This document shows, in pieces, positions 11,499 to 22,196 of a stretch of DNA of 64,000 bases (position 1 is its first letter; each line of letters opens with the position of its first letter). Position numbers and translations under genes: made by a program. Below the pieces are notes generated by a model. It worked only from the letters and a program-made list of their open reading frames with translations. It searched no databases and was not told where the DNA came from. Origin of the DNA: Lineus longissimus (Eukaryota > Nemertea > Pilidiophora > Heteronemertea > Lineidae); NCBI RefSeq assembly GCF_910592395.1, contig NC_088323.1, positions 16,045,501 to 16,109,500 on the forward strand, written 5' to 3'.

Positions 11499-12107
11499 CC
11501 TGAAACATTCGTTTCCCAAGTTTTGATGACACAGGTTTTCACCGCCACGACGCACGGTATCGCCCCCATATTCACGTGTCGCCCATAACAATAGACAAAC
11601 GGAAGAAGCATTGACTTGAGGAATATAAACACCCAGCAACGAATGCCAATCCGGCGATGTCACGCCGTACTCCGCCGGAGGCACGGGTGGAGAATCCGCC
11701 ACCGGAAATCGAAGTAATTTCGACTTCCCCTCCAACTCTATAGTGATATTTATGGCGCTTCTCGCCTTTGAAGTGTTAATTACCCAGCAGGTAATTAGCA
11801 GCTTTCATCAGTGTGTTACCAGGAGAGGAAGCGAGGAGAGTGGAAAGCCTTGTGACATAATTACTTTGAGCATTAGGTTTGCTTTAATTAACATAGTAGT
11901 TGTTACAGGAGTAAGGTATGCGTAAGAGATGTGACTTGCGAAAGAGACGAGTTTGTGCCTTTTACCCTATCTCGCCACGTGGATACTATTACAACACGAT
12001 GAAATAGCTTTAAATATCTTAAGATCGACTGCCCCTGGGGAAAAATACTGTATAATGCGCTTTGTAATTGCGGGGTATTGAAGGTCTTCTTTGACCACGA
12101 ATCGATT
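11499..12107. other. No confirmed gene; one GC-rich open frame
   Basis: The minus strand is open for 92 codons (11457-11735) and is locally GC-rich, with segment LLRFPVADSPPVPPAEYG. I do not recognise the product, see no supporting splice or promoter context, and its C-terminal part enters the Fam2b fragment. Treated as non-coding with low certainty. Confidence 0.35.
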
Positions 12108-12640
12108 GAGAGCATCTTGCAACCCTAAACGTCCCCTGAAACTGGATGCTCCGATGGAATATTCATACTGCGTCAAGAAAGCCTTCGGCACCACGTTCTG
12201 CTGATGCCAGTTCACCCATGCTGACCTCGTCAAATCAACACATGTTACCAAGGCAGACTTTGCTGAATAGATGGTAAGCATCTTTCAACCCCAACCGTCC
12301 CAGATCCGATGCAAGTTTCACACTGGCGCCCTTCAGCGAGAAACTGGGTCAAGGCGGCCTAAAACCCACACTTCGCCAAGGCAAATTTCTCCATGCTCAC
12401 CTCGTTAACCTACACATGTGACAAGATCGAGGAGACGTAGTATGATAGATTGAAAAGCATCCTGACTGCAACGGTCCCAGAATCCGAAGAAATATTCACA
12501 CCCGCGACCTTCATCAGCGAGACCGTGGGTCAAGGCAGCCGCCAACCAACGTCTACCAACGAGGCCACTTTCCCCAAAGCTATCCTCGTCAAACCGACAC
12601 ATGTTACTAAAGTGGACGTAGCGAACATCCTGGCAGTATT
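12108..12640. repeat. Diverged tandem array, about 170-bp unit, about 3 copies
   Basis: Units start at about 12109, 12277 and 12456, with a partial fourth at about 12622 (spacings 168, 179 and 166 bp). Each has a GCATCNTNCAACCCNAACGTCCC-like start and an end of the form CCTCGTnAAnCnACACATGT (12225, 12399 and 12584). Copies are strongly diverged, so this is an old satellite-like or duplicated segment. No reading frame is maintained across all units. Confidence 0.7.
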
Positions 12641-12689
12641 CAGCTCCGATTTCTTCCAGTCGATTGGTTCGGTTTGTCTCGATGATTAA

Positions 12690-12810
12690 TATGTTGGCTG
12701 ATAGGACAGGCGAGATTACCTCGCCGACATGATTGGCTGTGGCCGCTTCTTAAACAGTCCAACATCCTAGCAGCATGGCTGACCATTGGGACTGTCACAG
12801 TTTCTAAAAA
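12690..12810. repeat. About 150-bp tandem unit, left part, split by Fam3
   Basis: It contains GCCGACATGATTGGCTGTGG followed by CCGCTTCTT, and ends TTGGGACTGTCACAGTTTC. Both blocks recur in the same order at 13282-13370. The Fam3 element lies between the two units, so an existing tandem array was interrupted by the insertion. Confidence 0.65.
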
Positions 12811-13223
12811 CAGTGGAACCCCGCTAACACGACCACTCATGGGACCGAGGTTGACTGGTCGCGTTACCGGGGTGGTCTCAAATCCGGGGACAAAATGCAT
12901 GATTAGGTTATTCCGCCAAAATTGTTGAACTTATTCATAAGTTCAAAATTCTGAAAAATTGTCAAAGTCAACATTTTATGATAGCCACTGTCCGTGGTGT
13001 TATAGCAATCACGAGAAAGCTTTGCGCCAAGGTGTTAATTGCTGGGTTAATTGGAGACGCGGTCGCGACCGATTACGGCAATTAGGCCCTTTGGTCGGAT
13101 TAGAGGGGTGAATTTTTGGTCATTGGGACCGCCCAATCCAGTTGTCGTGGTCTGGGTACCAGGATGGTCGTGATACCGGGGGCCTTGTAACGGTACTGAG
13201 AGGAAACGACCGGGGTTCCACTG
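12811..13223 (+). mobile_element. Fam3 pogo-like MITE, 413 bp
   Basis: Terminal inverted repeats are CAGTGGAACCCCGCTAACAC at the left and CGACCGGGGTTCCACTG at the right, followed by TA. Subterminal GACCACTCATGGGACC and GGTCGCGTTACCGGGGTGGT motifs recur in mirrored form near the right end. TIRs beginning CAGTGGAACC with TA targets are typical of pogo/Tigger-type Tc1-mariner derivatives (established knowledge; not searched). The left flank is AA instead of TA, probably through mutation. No transposase is present. A second copy is at 38150-38505 and a fragment at 1-190. Confidence 0.85.
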
Positions 13224-13225
13224 TA

Positions 13226-13500
13226 GCTGGCCTAGTGCGTTCCTATATTTGGACCAAGCCAAACACACTACTGTTGTGCCGTCGGGATAATGTAGCCGAC
13301 AGGATTTACTGTGGCCGCTTCTTCTGACAAACTGAGAAGCACGATTGACTGTTGGGACTGTCACAGTTTCCCAACAGCTAGCCTAGTGTGTCGTGGGACC
13401 AGGCCAAACGCTCTAATTGACTGTACCCGCGGGATTACTAAGTCGACATGATTGAATATGACGCTCACCATTTCAGTGATTGTGGAACTGTCACTGTCAC
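13226..13500. repeat. About 150-bp tandem units, right part
   Basis: One full unit (13226-13376) and a diverged second (13377-about 13500) share GCTRGCCTAGTGYGT, GGACCARGCCAAAC, CGGGATNA and GTNGACANGATTNA. They continue the array seen at 12690-12810 on the other side of Fam3. The second unit is a decayed copy ending in a GGAACTGTCACTGTC block. Confidence 0.65.
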
Positions 13501-13622
13501 TATAGGCAGGACTCAACAGAATCAACGATGGAACATAGATTCTTTGATAGAAATTATCAACATCGATTCTGTCACGGGGAATATCACATCATCTACCTGT
13601 TTCACGATTATTTTTCTCGGTC

Positions 13623-13720
13623 ACAGATTGTCCGGCCCCTGTGGTTGAGTGGTTAGCGCGCTTGCCTGCCTGCCATTGGACAATCTGTCGTGGCACGTGG
13701 GTTCGATCCGCCGAGAATAA
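13623..13720 (+). mobile_element. tRNA-derived SINE head
   Basis: A box TGGTTGAGTGGTTAGCGCGC (13642-13661) and B box GGGTTCGATCC (13699-13709) are well preserved, but the spacing and stems do not give a normal tRNA. An 11-bp inverted repeat (ACAGATTGTCC at 13623-13633 and GGACAATCTGT at 13678-13688) brackets the A box. The body to the right, up to about 13860, has no second copy in the window. Confidence 0.65.
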
Positions 13721-15589
13721 ATTAGAACACACGGTCAAACCTTAATCATCTTCATCTCCCCCAGTATCCACCAGATGAATGGACTGTCAATCTGCTCTCC
13801 AGATCAATATCTGACCGGCAGTGTTATTGTATCGGATAGCCGGAATATTCCACATTTTTCTCTAACCCAATGGAATCCATCAATAACAGGGCAAATGCTT
13901 CTTGGCTCCGTTATAATTCTCTCGTCGGTTTGAGCCTCATCACTCATGATGCTGCATTACCCAAACGATGTGGGTGTTTGGAGCGTATTTTTCTTACGTT
14001 AGTGAAAGCCAAATGATCTTGAGTGCGAGTAGTGACAGTTTCAAGATTGTGGTTCCATGTTGGAAGTGGCGAGGTGGAACATTAAGAAATTCTAGATCGA
14101 AATGGGTTCATCAGATTGGTTTAATATGGTCCAAAGGTTCTGTTTCCATAAGCAATGTTCTTCAAATATTCCTCTGTACACTCTAAGTCTTCTTACCGGT
14201 TTTGCGATGACTGACACATTCATTTTCGGACGCCCTGTATGTTCTGACATGTGGATGTTTATATGTGCTTCTATGTACGAAACATCAAAAGCCAAATATT
14301 GCACCGGAAGGCGTCGCAAGATCCAGGAAGTTGATTCCAAACGCAAGTTGCGCATTTCAATCATGAGATTTGATTGGCTCCCGCCGAGTAGGGAAATAAC
14401 GTCCCTCATGAAGGAGCATCGATCGCAGTTTTATATTAAGACAGGAAATTGGAACATGAACGCAAATGGCTCCTCTGTCTTATGCACTACAACAATGTAC
14501 ACAATACCGTAAAGCAGTCGCCTTGTTTGTCGTAAACTTGGAGTGTTTGCAACTGAGATCGTCAAGACGGATTAATCGGTAGTTAGTCAATCCGAGCGAT
14601 ATTGGAGGAAATTCCGCCTATTTGTTGAGTTAATTAGTCGTATGGTCTTCCTTTGTTGATATGTCTGACATAGTCTATTGATGGAGTCTCCGAGAGCCAA
14701 TTGCATTCTGTAATTACTGGCCTTAATTGTCAGGCATGTATTGGAAACTCTGTATGGCCCTTTTTTCTCTTGTTTACGACTTAGCTCAGCTACAAGTAGA
14801 ACGTTATAAACGTTAGGATGGGGCTAATTATACGTCCATCCCGACATACAGTATCGGCGAATTCCTGAGCATTCCTCGGCCCGTTCCAGATCCCATGACA
14901 ATTCGGGTTAATTTCCTGAAAATCATGGCCTTTCTTGGCGAGGCTATCCCCATGCGTTCGGGGTTCTTAATTGTGTTTCAAATAGGAGAAGTTTTGGAGT
15001 GAGGGTTTGGGTTCGGCCAAGGGTAAGGGTTTATAGGTTATCCAAAAATAGTTTAAAATAATGCCAGGAATTATTCAACTTTCCCGCCCACCTTGAACGC
15101 TTAAACCGGAGACGCACAGAACACGGGACGGATATAGAACCATACCGTCTAAGATCTGAAACCAAATTGGAAAAACGTTTAACACTTTCAGAAAAATTGA
15201 TTACCAAAAAAACGGGAAAACAAGCATATTGAAGGAATAATCCGGCTAGTCCTTTAAAACCTCCCGTTCAGACAATATGACCTCAATGGATGTATCGGCA
15301 AATAATTAATGTCCCCTTCTGGTTTATCTAACACCGGCTCTCCTCTTCTCTGTCGACCCCTTCCGATACTTTGGTATCCAAGGCAATGACACCCATGAGA
15401 ATTTCGTCAACCATCCAACCATAAAAATAATGGACCAAGAACAAAAAACGCCAAGAGCAGCCACTGCAGGACCATGTCCAAAAAAATATCGATGCAAGAA
15501 CAACGTCTTCGCAACACCTGCGGCAAGAATCTATTCTTTCTATTTTCATTTTGGAACTCGTGCGAGCGATCCGTATCAACGAGACTATC
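13721..15589. other. No gene confirmed; both strands open 14092-14512
   Basis: Between 14092 and 14512 a 136-codon plus frame overlaps a 105-codon minus frame. Neither shows a domain I know. At 14640-14760 there is a TAAT-motif-rich stretch (TTAATTAGTC, CAATTGCATTCTGTAATTAC) of the kind seen in conserved non-coding elements, but this is only suggestive. Confidence 0.4.
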
Positions 15590-16023
15590 GCGCTTACTTG
15601 GCTTTGCTGGTTTTACACCCCTCGACCACCATGAAAGTTGTTTTGTGGAGGTCGATGTTATCAAGATTCCCCATGATAAGCCTTTGATGAGACTGTTGAA
15701 CAATGGAATTTAGGCCTAGGTGCGAGGGGGCTTTGTTTAAAGACAATAGACCGTGTATTGGACTCGACCTCAATTCTTTAACTGCGAGGTAAAGGACGAA
15801 AACCGTAACGACAGAAATTTAGGCCTAAGTGCGAGCGGGCTTTGCTTAAAGACAAAATACCGTGTATTGGGTAACTCAATTCTTTAACTGCAAGGTAAAG
15901 AGCGAAAACCGTATCGACAGGAATTTAGGCCTGAGTGCGAGCGGGCTTTGTTTGAAGACAATAGACCGTGTATTGGGCTAGGTCTGAATTCTTTTAACTG
16001 CGAGGTCAGGGGTAAAACGTAAG
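15590..16023 (+). mobile_element. Fam1 copy 7, three core modules
   Basis: The left terminal repeat is degraded (GCGCTTACTTGGCTTTGC). It is followed by hairpin CTCGACCACCATGAAA, then three modules with GCGAG motifs at 15722, 15831 and 15937 (spacings 109 and 106 bp), and right end GGGGTAAAACGTAAGG. Here each repeated module includes the GCGAGGTAAAG..GAAAACCGTAACGAC block, the right terminal region. The terminal repeat was therefore amplified with the core, unlike copies 2, 14 and 17. Confidence 0.9.
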
Positions 16024-19000
16024 GACAAAGTTCGCCTTTAAGTGACCGAGGACAGAGGCAATCTCTCATACATTTCACCCCAGTCATTTACTTGTGTGTG
16101 CCTTCAGCTTAGCCGGCCTGTTGACTGTTTCTTCGACACGATGTTTACGTCATGTCCAGGGTCATAAATAGGGGGCTATAATGGGAACACTCCGAAAGTC
16201 CGAAGCATCGTTTAACAAGCGAAGAAACATTTACTTGATGGTGTTGATCACGACGACGACCACGACGATGATGGTGATTGGGGTAATGATGTCTATTCTC
16301 TCCAAAATGCATGTCGACTTCAAACTTTACCAACTATTACAAGTTAAGTCTAGCCCTATTCCCAAATCCCAAAATGCAATGCACATTCCAAACATCTGTC
16401 GTACATATTACGCTTCAGATATCGATAATTAAGCAGTAGCACATCTGTCTAAACAAGATCTCATAAATTGCTATGGAATTTCTGAGAAAATTAAAGCTCT
16501 CCTGGGACTTTGTGGTATAGATTTTCATACAGACGTCGTGTGTTTGAGCTAATTTTCGATTCGGGATCACATCGGGAAGCGTGCTAGACTACATGTGTTA
16601 TTGACATATGTCTTGATCACACATGTGGTCGGAAGTGTAAATATTCAACGCGAGCATCATTCGTCTCACTGACATATTCAATTCTCTTGTAAGTTTGGCC
16701 TAATCCAAATCACAACAGCCACGACACAGGCATAGTTTTCTATGAAAAAAATAAATGGAAATCGATCTTTGACAAGAATACATGAAAAACATTGTAAAAT
16801 CTGACCTGATCATTTTGATCAGAAGCACAGCATCTACTCGCTGATTCGTAGGCGGACCATCTAGTTTAATACGCCACTGCGATATCCGATAAGTCTCATC
16901 ATAATGGGTTAAATATTATCAAGAAGAACACCCAGGCTGAGCTTTAATACATCATCGCGGCATCCGATTTTGTTCCAAACATCCTCAATAATGGCTCCAT
17001 TCGGAGGTTAATGAAAATATTTTCCTGTTCCAAATGGTAATTGATTTATGGGCTACTGCGGTGAATACTAAAATCAGAACCGGGAATTGGAAGATGGAAC
17101 GAAGCAAAAACTTAATGTAATCGGAACTGATAGAAAAATGACTTCAACTTCGATACCATTCACGTTATTTCGCAGGGGCGCCCCGCAAAAAAGCGATATA
17201 AATCACACACAGCGATTATCGCTAGTTTATTGCGGTGGTCATCAATTAAAAGGATAGAGTTATTTTTCACAAATTTTTATTCAAACGACGAGATTTAAGA
17301 CAAGGATATTATCTATGGTACGAACCGCTCTTCAGGCTAAAAGCAGATTGCGAGAAAATGGGTCATGACTTCGGAAGCCTTGTCTACACTCGCAAACTTC
17401 TCCAAACATGCGTTTGCAAACATCATCAAAGACAGAATTTATTTAGGTTTGTTTTGGACGTCATCAATATGAAACGATTGATTGATTAAGTTACCAAGCT
17501 ATGATCGGCCATTTTGTCCAGGTTGTGAATCACATGATCACCAGTGAGCTCTTATATGATTGGCTGGTCTTGCCAAACTTCAGCAAACATGTTTTCAAGA
17601 TTAGAAAGCGCCGAAAGAATCGAAACAAGTTTGCTGCGGTTTGTTGGTGTTTTGCAACACGTCTACATTACCAATGTTTGTGGTCAACACGACAACACAC
17701 AAGGTTTACCGATGTTTACAAGCAAAGATTTGGTGACATCAACCAGGCTTAAGGCCTTCGATTAACTGACTATTATGAACCAGAGAATAGTAACTAGTAT
17801 CTGAAGAAATATTGCCAACATTTTCATTTTTATAACTTTATTTACCAAACAAACAACAAGAATAGAAGGATGCTAAGAATGCCAAGTATCCGACTACCTA
17901 TCAAGAACACGGCCTCAAATCAAAGACAAAATTATTTTATTCGTACGCGATTTCGCTCATGAAAACCTAATTGTGGTGATTGCTTTTGCAGTGTTCAGGC
18001 AGGCAGCAGGAGCAACAGTGTATTATGTAGTCACCCGTCACCCCTTCCGATTGCCAGATTAACTGCGAATTCGACGACCAAAATTAGTTATGCATGAGCG
18101 ATATCGCGCACTGATGAAGTCATTTTGTCTTTGATCGGCCATTGTGGAGGAGGCCAGTTCGTAAATGTACTTCAGCGGCGTCTGCGTCAAGCACACCAAA
18201 GGTTGTTTCTCCATCAATAAGAATCCTCAAAAAATCAATTTTTTCTCAGTTTAATCTGCAGTCATCGATCAAATTTTCAATAGCTGAATTTTAAACATGG
18301 TTTAATTACTTTCATGCAAATTGGTTTCGAGTCAATTATCGGCGTGATGTGTAAGGATTATTTCAAATTTTTCCTGTATCAATGGTTATTGATGATGGTT
18401 CGCAATCATACTTAAAGGGGTACTAACGCTGTTCGTAATTACTGGTGGGACAGGTAACGCAGATATACACAATGCCGCAGTACAGTTGTCATGCGTGCAA
18501 CCCTGTTGAAACTTACTTTCAGTACTAAAAATTAACGCAATCGGAAAAGTATGTTAGGTTTTTGGGGAAGAGTCAATGAAAACCCAAACTCTAGAGCCTC
18601 AAACGATTCGGACAACATACGAATTGACTATAGAATTCGGCTCGCTTGTGGCGGGGATGCCGAGCCACAACGCCGATAGGTCGAATACTCTGAAACAAAA
18701 GTTTCGCCAATCAGCGCTTCGCTTTTAAAGCAGTAATCTCAATTTAACCAATCACAATGAGAGATACCACCGCATGGCCTTATAGACATCCGTCTAATGT
18801 TAGTTGCAGTGTAAAAAGTAATAATGCTTTTGTATATGAGACATATATTTTAGCACTGCATGGAGTGTAGGCACTCATCGGGGAGAATGAGTCGACCCCC
18901 ATGGCCTTTTCGGCAAAACTTTCAAAGTATAAATGGTTTTCAATCCTTATGAGGCCTCTCTAAAAAAAATTTAAGTGTACACTATTACCTCAACAATACC

Positions 19001-19454
19001 AGCGAGGGAATATCAAACCACGGCCAATTATGGTAAAATCCATTGCATAGGAGAAGACGAATATCACGGCTATTTTCGATCACCATTCCTTAGTCATAAA
19101 CCCATCGTTATCTTCTCTTGGGTCACCGGGGGCCAAATGCCAGTGACGCACAACATTTAAAAAGTGTATAAAATTGCACATAGCCAAGCACAAACAGAGG
19201 TTATATTGGGGCGAAGTTTTGATATTAGAGTAATCCTCAGGAATAATTGCATAGTTTCCTAAGACAGCGCGAATCGCAAAGATTGCGTGGATGCAACATG
19301 CAAAAATGTTCTCAGTTTTAGATCAAACGTACATCAATAGCGAGGTTTCGCGAGCCTTACGAAGAAGTATACGAATGCATATGCATTTCATTGAAGATTT
19401 TTTGAATACGTATTCCCGATTCCTCTTACAACAGTGCATGAACAAAACAATGAT
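16024..19454. other. No gene seen; 3.4 kb unique sequence
   Basis: A short CGA/CGACGATGAT-type microsatellite lies at 16248-16275. A weak local duplication (TTTAATACGCCACTGCGATA at 16865 and TTTAATACATCATCGCGGCA at 16942) has a 77-bp period. Two CCAAT boxes (CGCCAATCAGCG, AACCAATCACA) occur near 18700-18760. No gene recognised. Confidence 0.45.
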
Positions 19455-19588
19455 TTAGACCTAAATTCCCATTGTTCTACAGTCTTATCAAAGGGTTATC
19501 AGGGTAAATCTTGATAACACCGACCCCCACGAAACACCCTTCATGGTGGTCGATAGGCTTAACTTTCAAGGATAAATATACGTAAATG
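19455..19588 (-). mobile_element. Fam1 copy 8, truncated
   Basis: Minus-oriented. It holds one core arm (TAGACCTAAATTCCCATTGT), the TCTTATCAAAGGGTTATCAG block, the hairpin GACCCCCACGAAACACC/TTCATGGTGGTC and terminal repeat GATAAATATACGTAAAT. The half with the second core arm and the other terminal repeat is absent. Confidence 0.85.
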
Positions 19589-20235
19589 CGGAACGTTTTC
19601 CAATCAATCTTCATCTGATCAACACGGTATCATCAATTATATCTAATGATAGGCCAACATACTGAACGGATCAACATCAGGGGCAGGAAGGAGGGCTCAT
19701 CATTTTATATAGCAGCGCAAGCAAGGAACATTTGATGATGAAACTGAAGTATTGGAACATACTTGGCCTTTCGGTTCTGTCCAGAGCCTTCATGAGAGTG
19801 CAAACTTCAGTTTCATAGTTACTAGCTGTACAGGTGAAGCTTTTCAACATTTGATGGATATGGCCAGAAAACAACTTTAATTCTGCGAGAGAATTCATGC
19901 ACCTGGCCGTTTCAAGATTGCTATTTTGTTTCGCGAACTCGCTAAAAGGTAATCGGAAATTGCATCATTTTTACCACCTTTGGTCTTGTGCGATCACCTC
20001 TGTGTCAGTGTATAATTTCCTGCTTAGGGATTGTTAGAGAGTGCCAGTCGGCAGACACAAGGGGCGATTTTCAAATGTAGTGGATATTCTTACCATGGCC
20101 GGGACCGCACGAAGAATATCCACCTCCTGCTGAATTCTTGGGGAGGACCCTGCCATGGTTAGAAGAGCAATTCAAGACATGCGATGTCGTCCAACGAGAT
20201 GGAGGTCCTGTCGAAGGTGTTGGCTAATGGTCAAC
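19589..20235. other. No gene seen; one hairpin
   Basis: A perfect 12-bp inverted repeat (GTGGATATTCTT at 20080-20091 and AAGAATATCCAC at 20112-20123, 20-nt loop) is the only structure noted. No gene. Confidence 0.45.
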
Positions 20236-20525
20236 CCTTAAAGCTGAACTGCATGCACAAAACCAGAGCACCTCATGCGGCAATAGTAAGACATTCAAAC
20301 GACCGAAAGGCCCTTCTGAATACGGCCTGAAACATGATAGACCTCCAATGCTTCGATGCGCTTGATTTCACAAACAAGCAAGCCACAGGACGATGCGGAC
20401 CTTCGCAGAGAATTCTGGAAGGGAAAAAATGAAAAGGTCCTCTCATCGGGACTCGAACTCGAGACCTCTGGTTTTATTTGCCAACACTCTTATCCTCAAG
20501 GCCACTGGGCTGCTTGAAATGCCTG
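20236..20525 (-). mobile_element. SINE-B, minus-strand copy
   Basis: The tRNA-like head is at the right (B box GAGTTCGAGTCCC and A box TGGCCTTGAGGATAAGAG on the minus strand). The body extends left to AAAGCTGAACTGCATGC. The body, about 180 bp, is a close inverted copy of 20880-21080. Shared blocks include AATCAAGCGCATCGAAGCAT and GACCGAAAGG. The tRNA-derived heads of the two copies differ more than their bodies, so they may come from different tRNA-head subfamilies sharing one body. Confidence 0.85.
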
Positions 20526-20804
20526 TCGTTTTATACGCCTTTAAAGAATGTGCAAACATCTGTGTGTAATCTTTGTTCAACATCTTTGAGCGGCTTCCAG
20601 TGGGCAACTGCAGGAAGAAGTCATTTGTTCTTTGGTGTGCGTGATTATGTATACGGAGTCTACGTTTTCTCTTAGCAATGTTAACCTTTGTCTTGGTATC
20701 TTCTTCTATTACATGTACTTGAGAAAATTTCGGGTTCATCTCTAAAAAATAAAGCATAATCGCCATTCATATAAGATAAATTTACTGGCAGCAGCTCACA
20801 AGAA
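20526..20804. other. Spacer between inverted SINE-B copies
   Basis: About 280 bp of unique sequence separates the two heads. It forms the loop of a large potential inverted repeat. No gene. Confidence 0.5.
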
Positions 20805-21090
20805 AGCCCTCCCAGCTCAGACGGTTAGAGCGTTCGTATTCTGAGCCCGTGGTGCCGGGTTCGAATCCCTGGAGAAGATTTTGATTTTTTTCTCTTCCAT
20901 AATTCTCCGAGACTCTCCGCATCGTCCCACGGCTTGCTTGTTTGTGAAATCAAGCGCATCGAAGCATTGGAGGTCTATCATGTTTCAGGCCGTATTCAGA
21001 AGGACCTTTCGGTCGTTTGAATTTCTTACTATTGCCGCATGGGGTGCTCTGGTTTTGTGCATGCAGTTCAGCTTTAATAAACTGATAATC
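20805..21090 (+). mobile_element. SINE-B, plus-strand copy
   Basis: The tRNA-like head has A box AGCTCAGACGGTTAGAGC, a T-arm-like CCGGGTTCGAATCCCTGG (near 20856-20872) and a CTCC/GGAG acceptor-like pairing, so it is the best-preserved tRNA fold in the window. The mismatched anticodon arm and the attached body identical to the minus copy show it is a SINE, not a tRNA gene. The body runs to TTCAGCTTTAATAAACTG. Short-lived pol III transcription is plausible. Confidence 0.85.
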
Positions 21091-21664
21091 TTGTACATAT
21101 AAGATACTCTTCATTCACATTTAATTGGTGTACGTAGTCTAAATGCACCAAAGATACGCCTGCATGACACACCATGAAAAGAATGGAGCAGGTGACTTGG
21201 TAATATTCGATTTTTGCTCATCATTTCCTAAACAATGGTGGGCAGTCATCCATGGGCGCACGAGTGATATGAAGACATCAATGGAAAGGACCTATCATAC
21301 GTGCAGCGAAAAACCCATGACATAAATACTTATCGCATGAAAGCTGTTTGTTTCCGGATTACCTTTTTGTTGATTCACCCTGTATAACTACATCATCCGC
21401 AACGTGTTAATACTTTCTCTAAAATATTGACACGTGCTGGTGATACGTAATAAATTCACTAGTGTTTCTATTGATCCTGGCGAGATGGATTATCTTTGTA
21501 TAGACACTCGATCACTGGACTAATGCGCGTGTGATATAATTAACATGATTAATGTCCACCCACAGTGACCCACTGCAAATATAAACACTCCGATTATTTC
21601 GAGAGAGAAAATATTTGAATCTTTCTTCGCCTTGGCCATTTTGGGCCAGTTTGAAATACCGAGT

Positions 21665-21738
21665 GACAGAATCGTCGAATCCACGACCTTTTGATCGCAA
21701 GTCGGTCGCTCTGTAACTCTGGACTGCGCATCCCATGG
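21665..21738 (-). mobile_element. tRNA-like segment, probable SINE head
   Basis: On the minus strand it reads GGGATGCGCAGTCCAGAGTT, then ACAGAGC (A-box region), TTGCGATCAAAAGG (anticodon-arm-like) and GTGGATTCGACGATT (B box). The anticodon stem CGAC/GTCG forms, but the T arm is weak. No second copy seen here. It could be a decayed tRNA gene. Confidence 0.45.
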
Positions 21739-21783
21739 TGATCCTATATCACAACAGGGAATCTACCTTTGCGCATGCAATCC

Positions 21784-22196
21784 AACACGTTTATTCCCAC
21801 TTGCCGGTGTAACAGTAACAAATGCCCCCCTGGAAAAAGTGTCCGGCCCTATTGTATTCTGCAATATGGTTCTATAGAGACCCTGACCTTCAATAGCTCA
21901 GAGATTGAAGCGCATAATAGAATCCTTTGTTTCCTGGGCATTCTATCCTAGGACATTTTAAACTTCTACACCGGTTTAGACATATCGACCACTGTCGGTG
22001 GAAGACGTTTCGTGGGGGCCGCTTCTACCATGATTTGCCCAGATACCCCTTTGATATGACAGTAGAACAATGGGAATTTAGGTCTAGGTGCGAGCGGGCT
22101 TTGTTTGAAGACTAAAGACCGTGAACATGTACTATCAAAAGTATTTTGCTCGGCCTGAATTCTTTTAACAGCGTGGCAAGGAGTAAAGTAACGCGT
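21784..22196 (+). mobile_element. Fam1 copy 9, interrupted by Fam2
   Basis: The left terminal repeat (ACACGTTTATTCCCACTTG, 21785-21803) is separated from the rest (21975-22196) by a complete Fam2 element. After the insertion come TTTAGACATATCGACC, the hairpin, the core (GAATTTAGGTCTAGG, GCGAGCGGGCTTTGTTTG), a local 20-bp alteration before GCTCGGCCTGAATTC, and right end GGAGTAAAGTAACGCG. Confidence 0.85.
21804..21974 (+). mobile_element. Fam2 element, 171 bp
   Basis: The ends are inverted repeats: CCGGTGTAACAGTAACAAAT at the left, and at the right a block whose reverse complement reads CCGGTGTAGAAGTTTAAAAT (about 24 bp with five mismatches). Interior blocks: GTGTCCGGCCCTATTGTATT and ATTGAAGCGCATAATAGAAT. 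The copy at 25641-25811 has the same length and is almost identical, so both are young. It is inserted within Fam1 copy 9. No coding capacity. Confidence 0.9.

Noticed and set aside
14092-14512. Overlapping 136-codon plus and 105-codon minus frames
   Set aside because: Open on both strands at once, no recognisable domain, no splice or promoter context. Treated as chance openness.
18660-18800. Promoter with two CCAAT boxes
   Set aside because: Two short matches without TATA, initiator or downstream gene are not enough in 64 kb of AT-rich DNA.
20805-20876. A functional tRNA gene
   Set aside because: A and B boxes and a T arm are good, but the anticodon arm is mispaired and the attached body is repeated as part of SINE-B.
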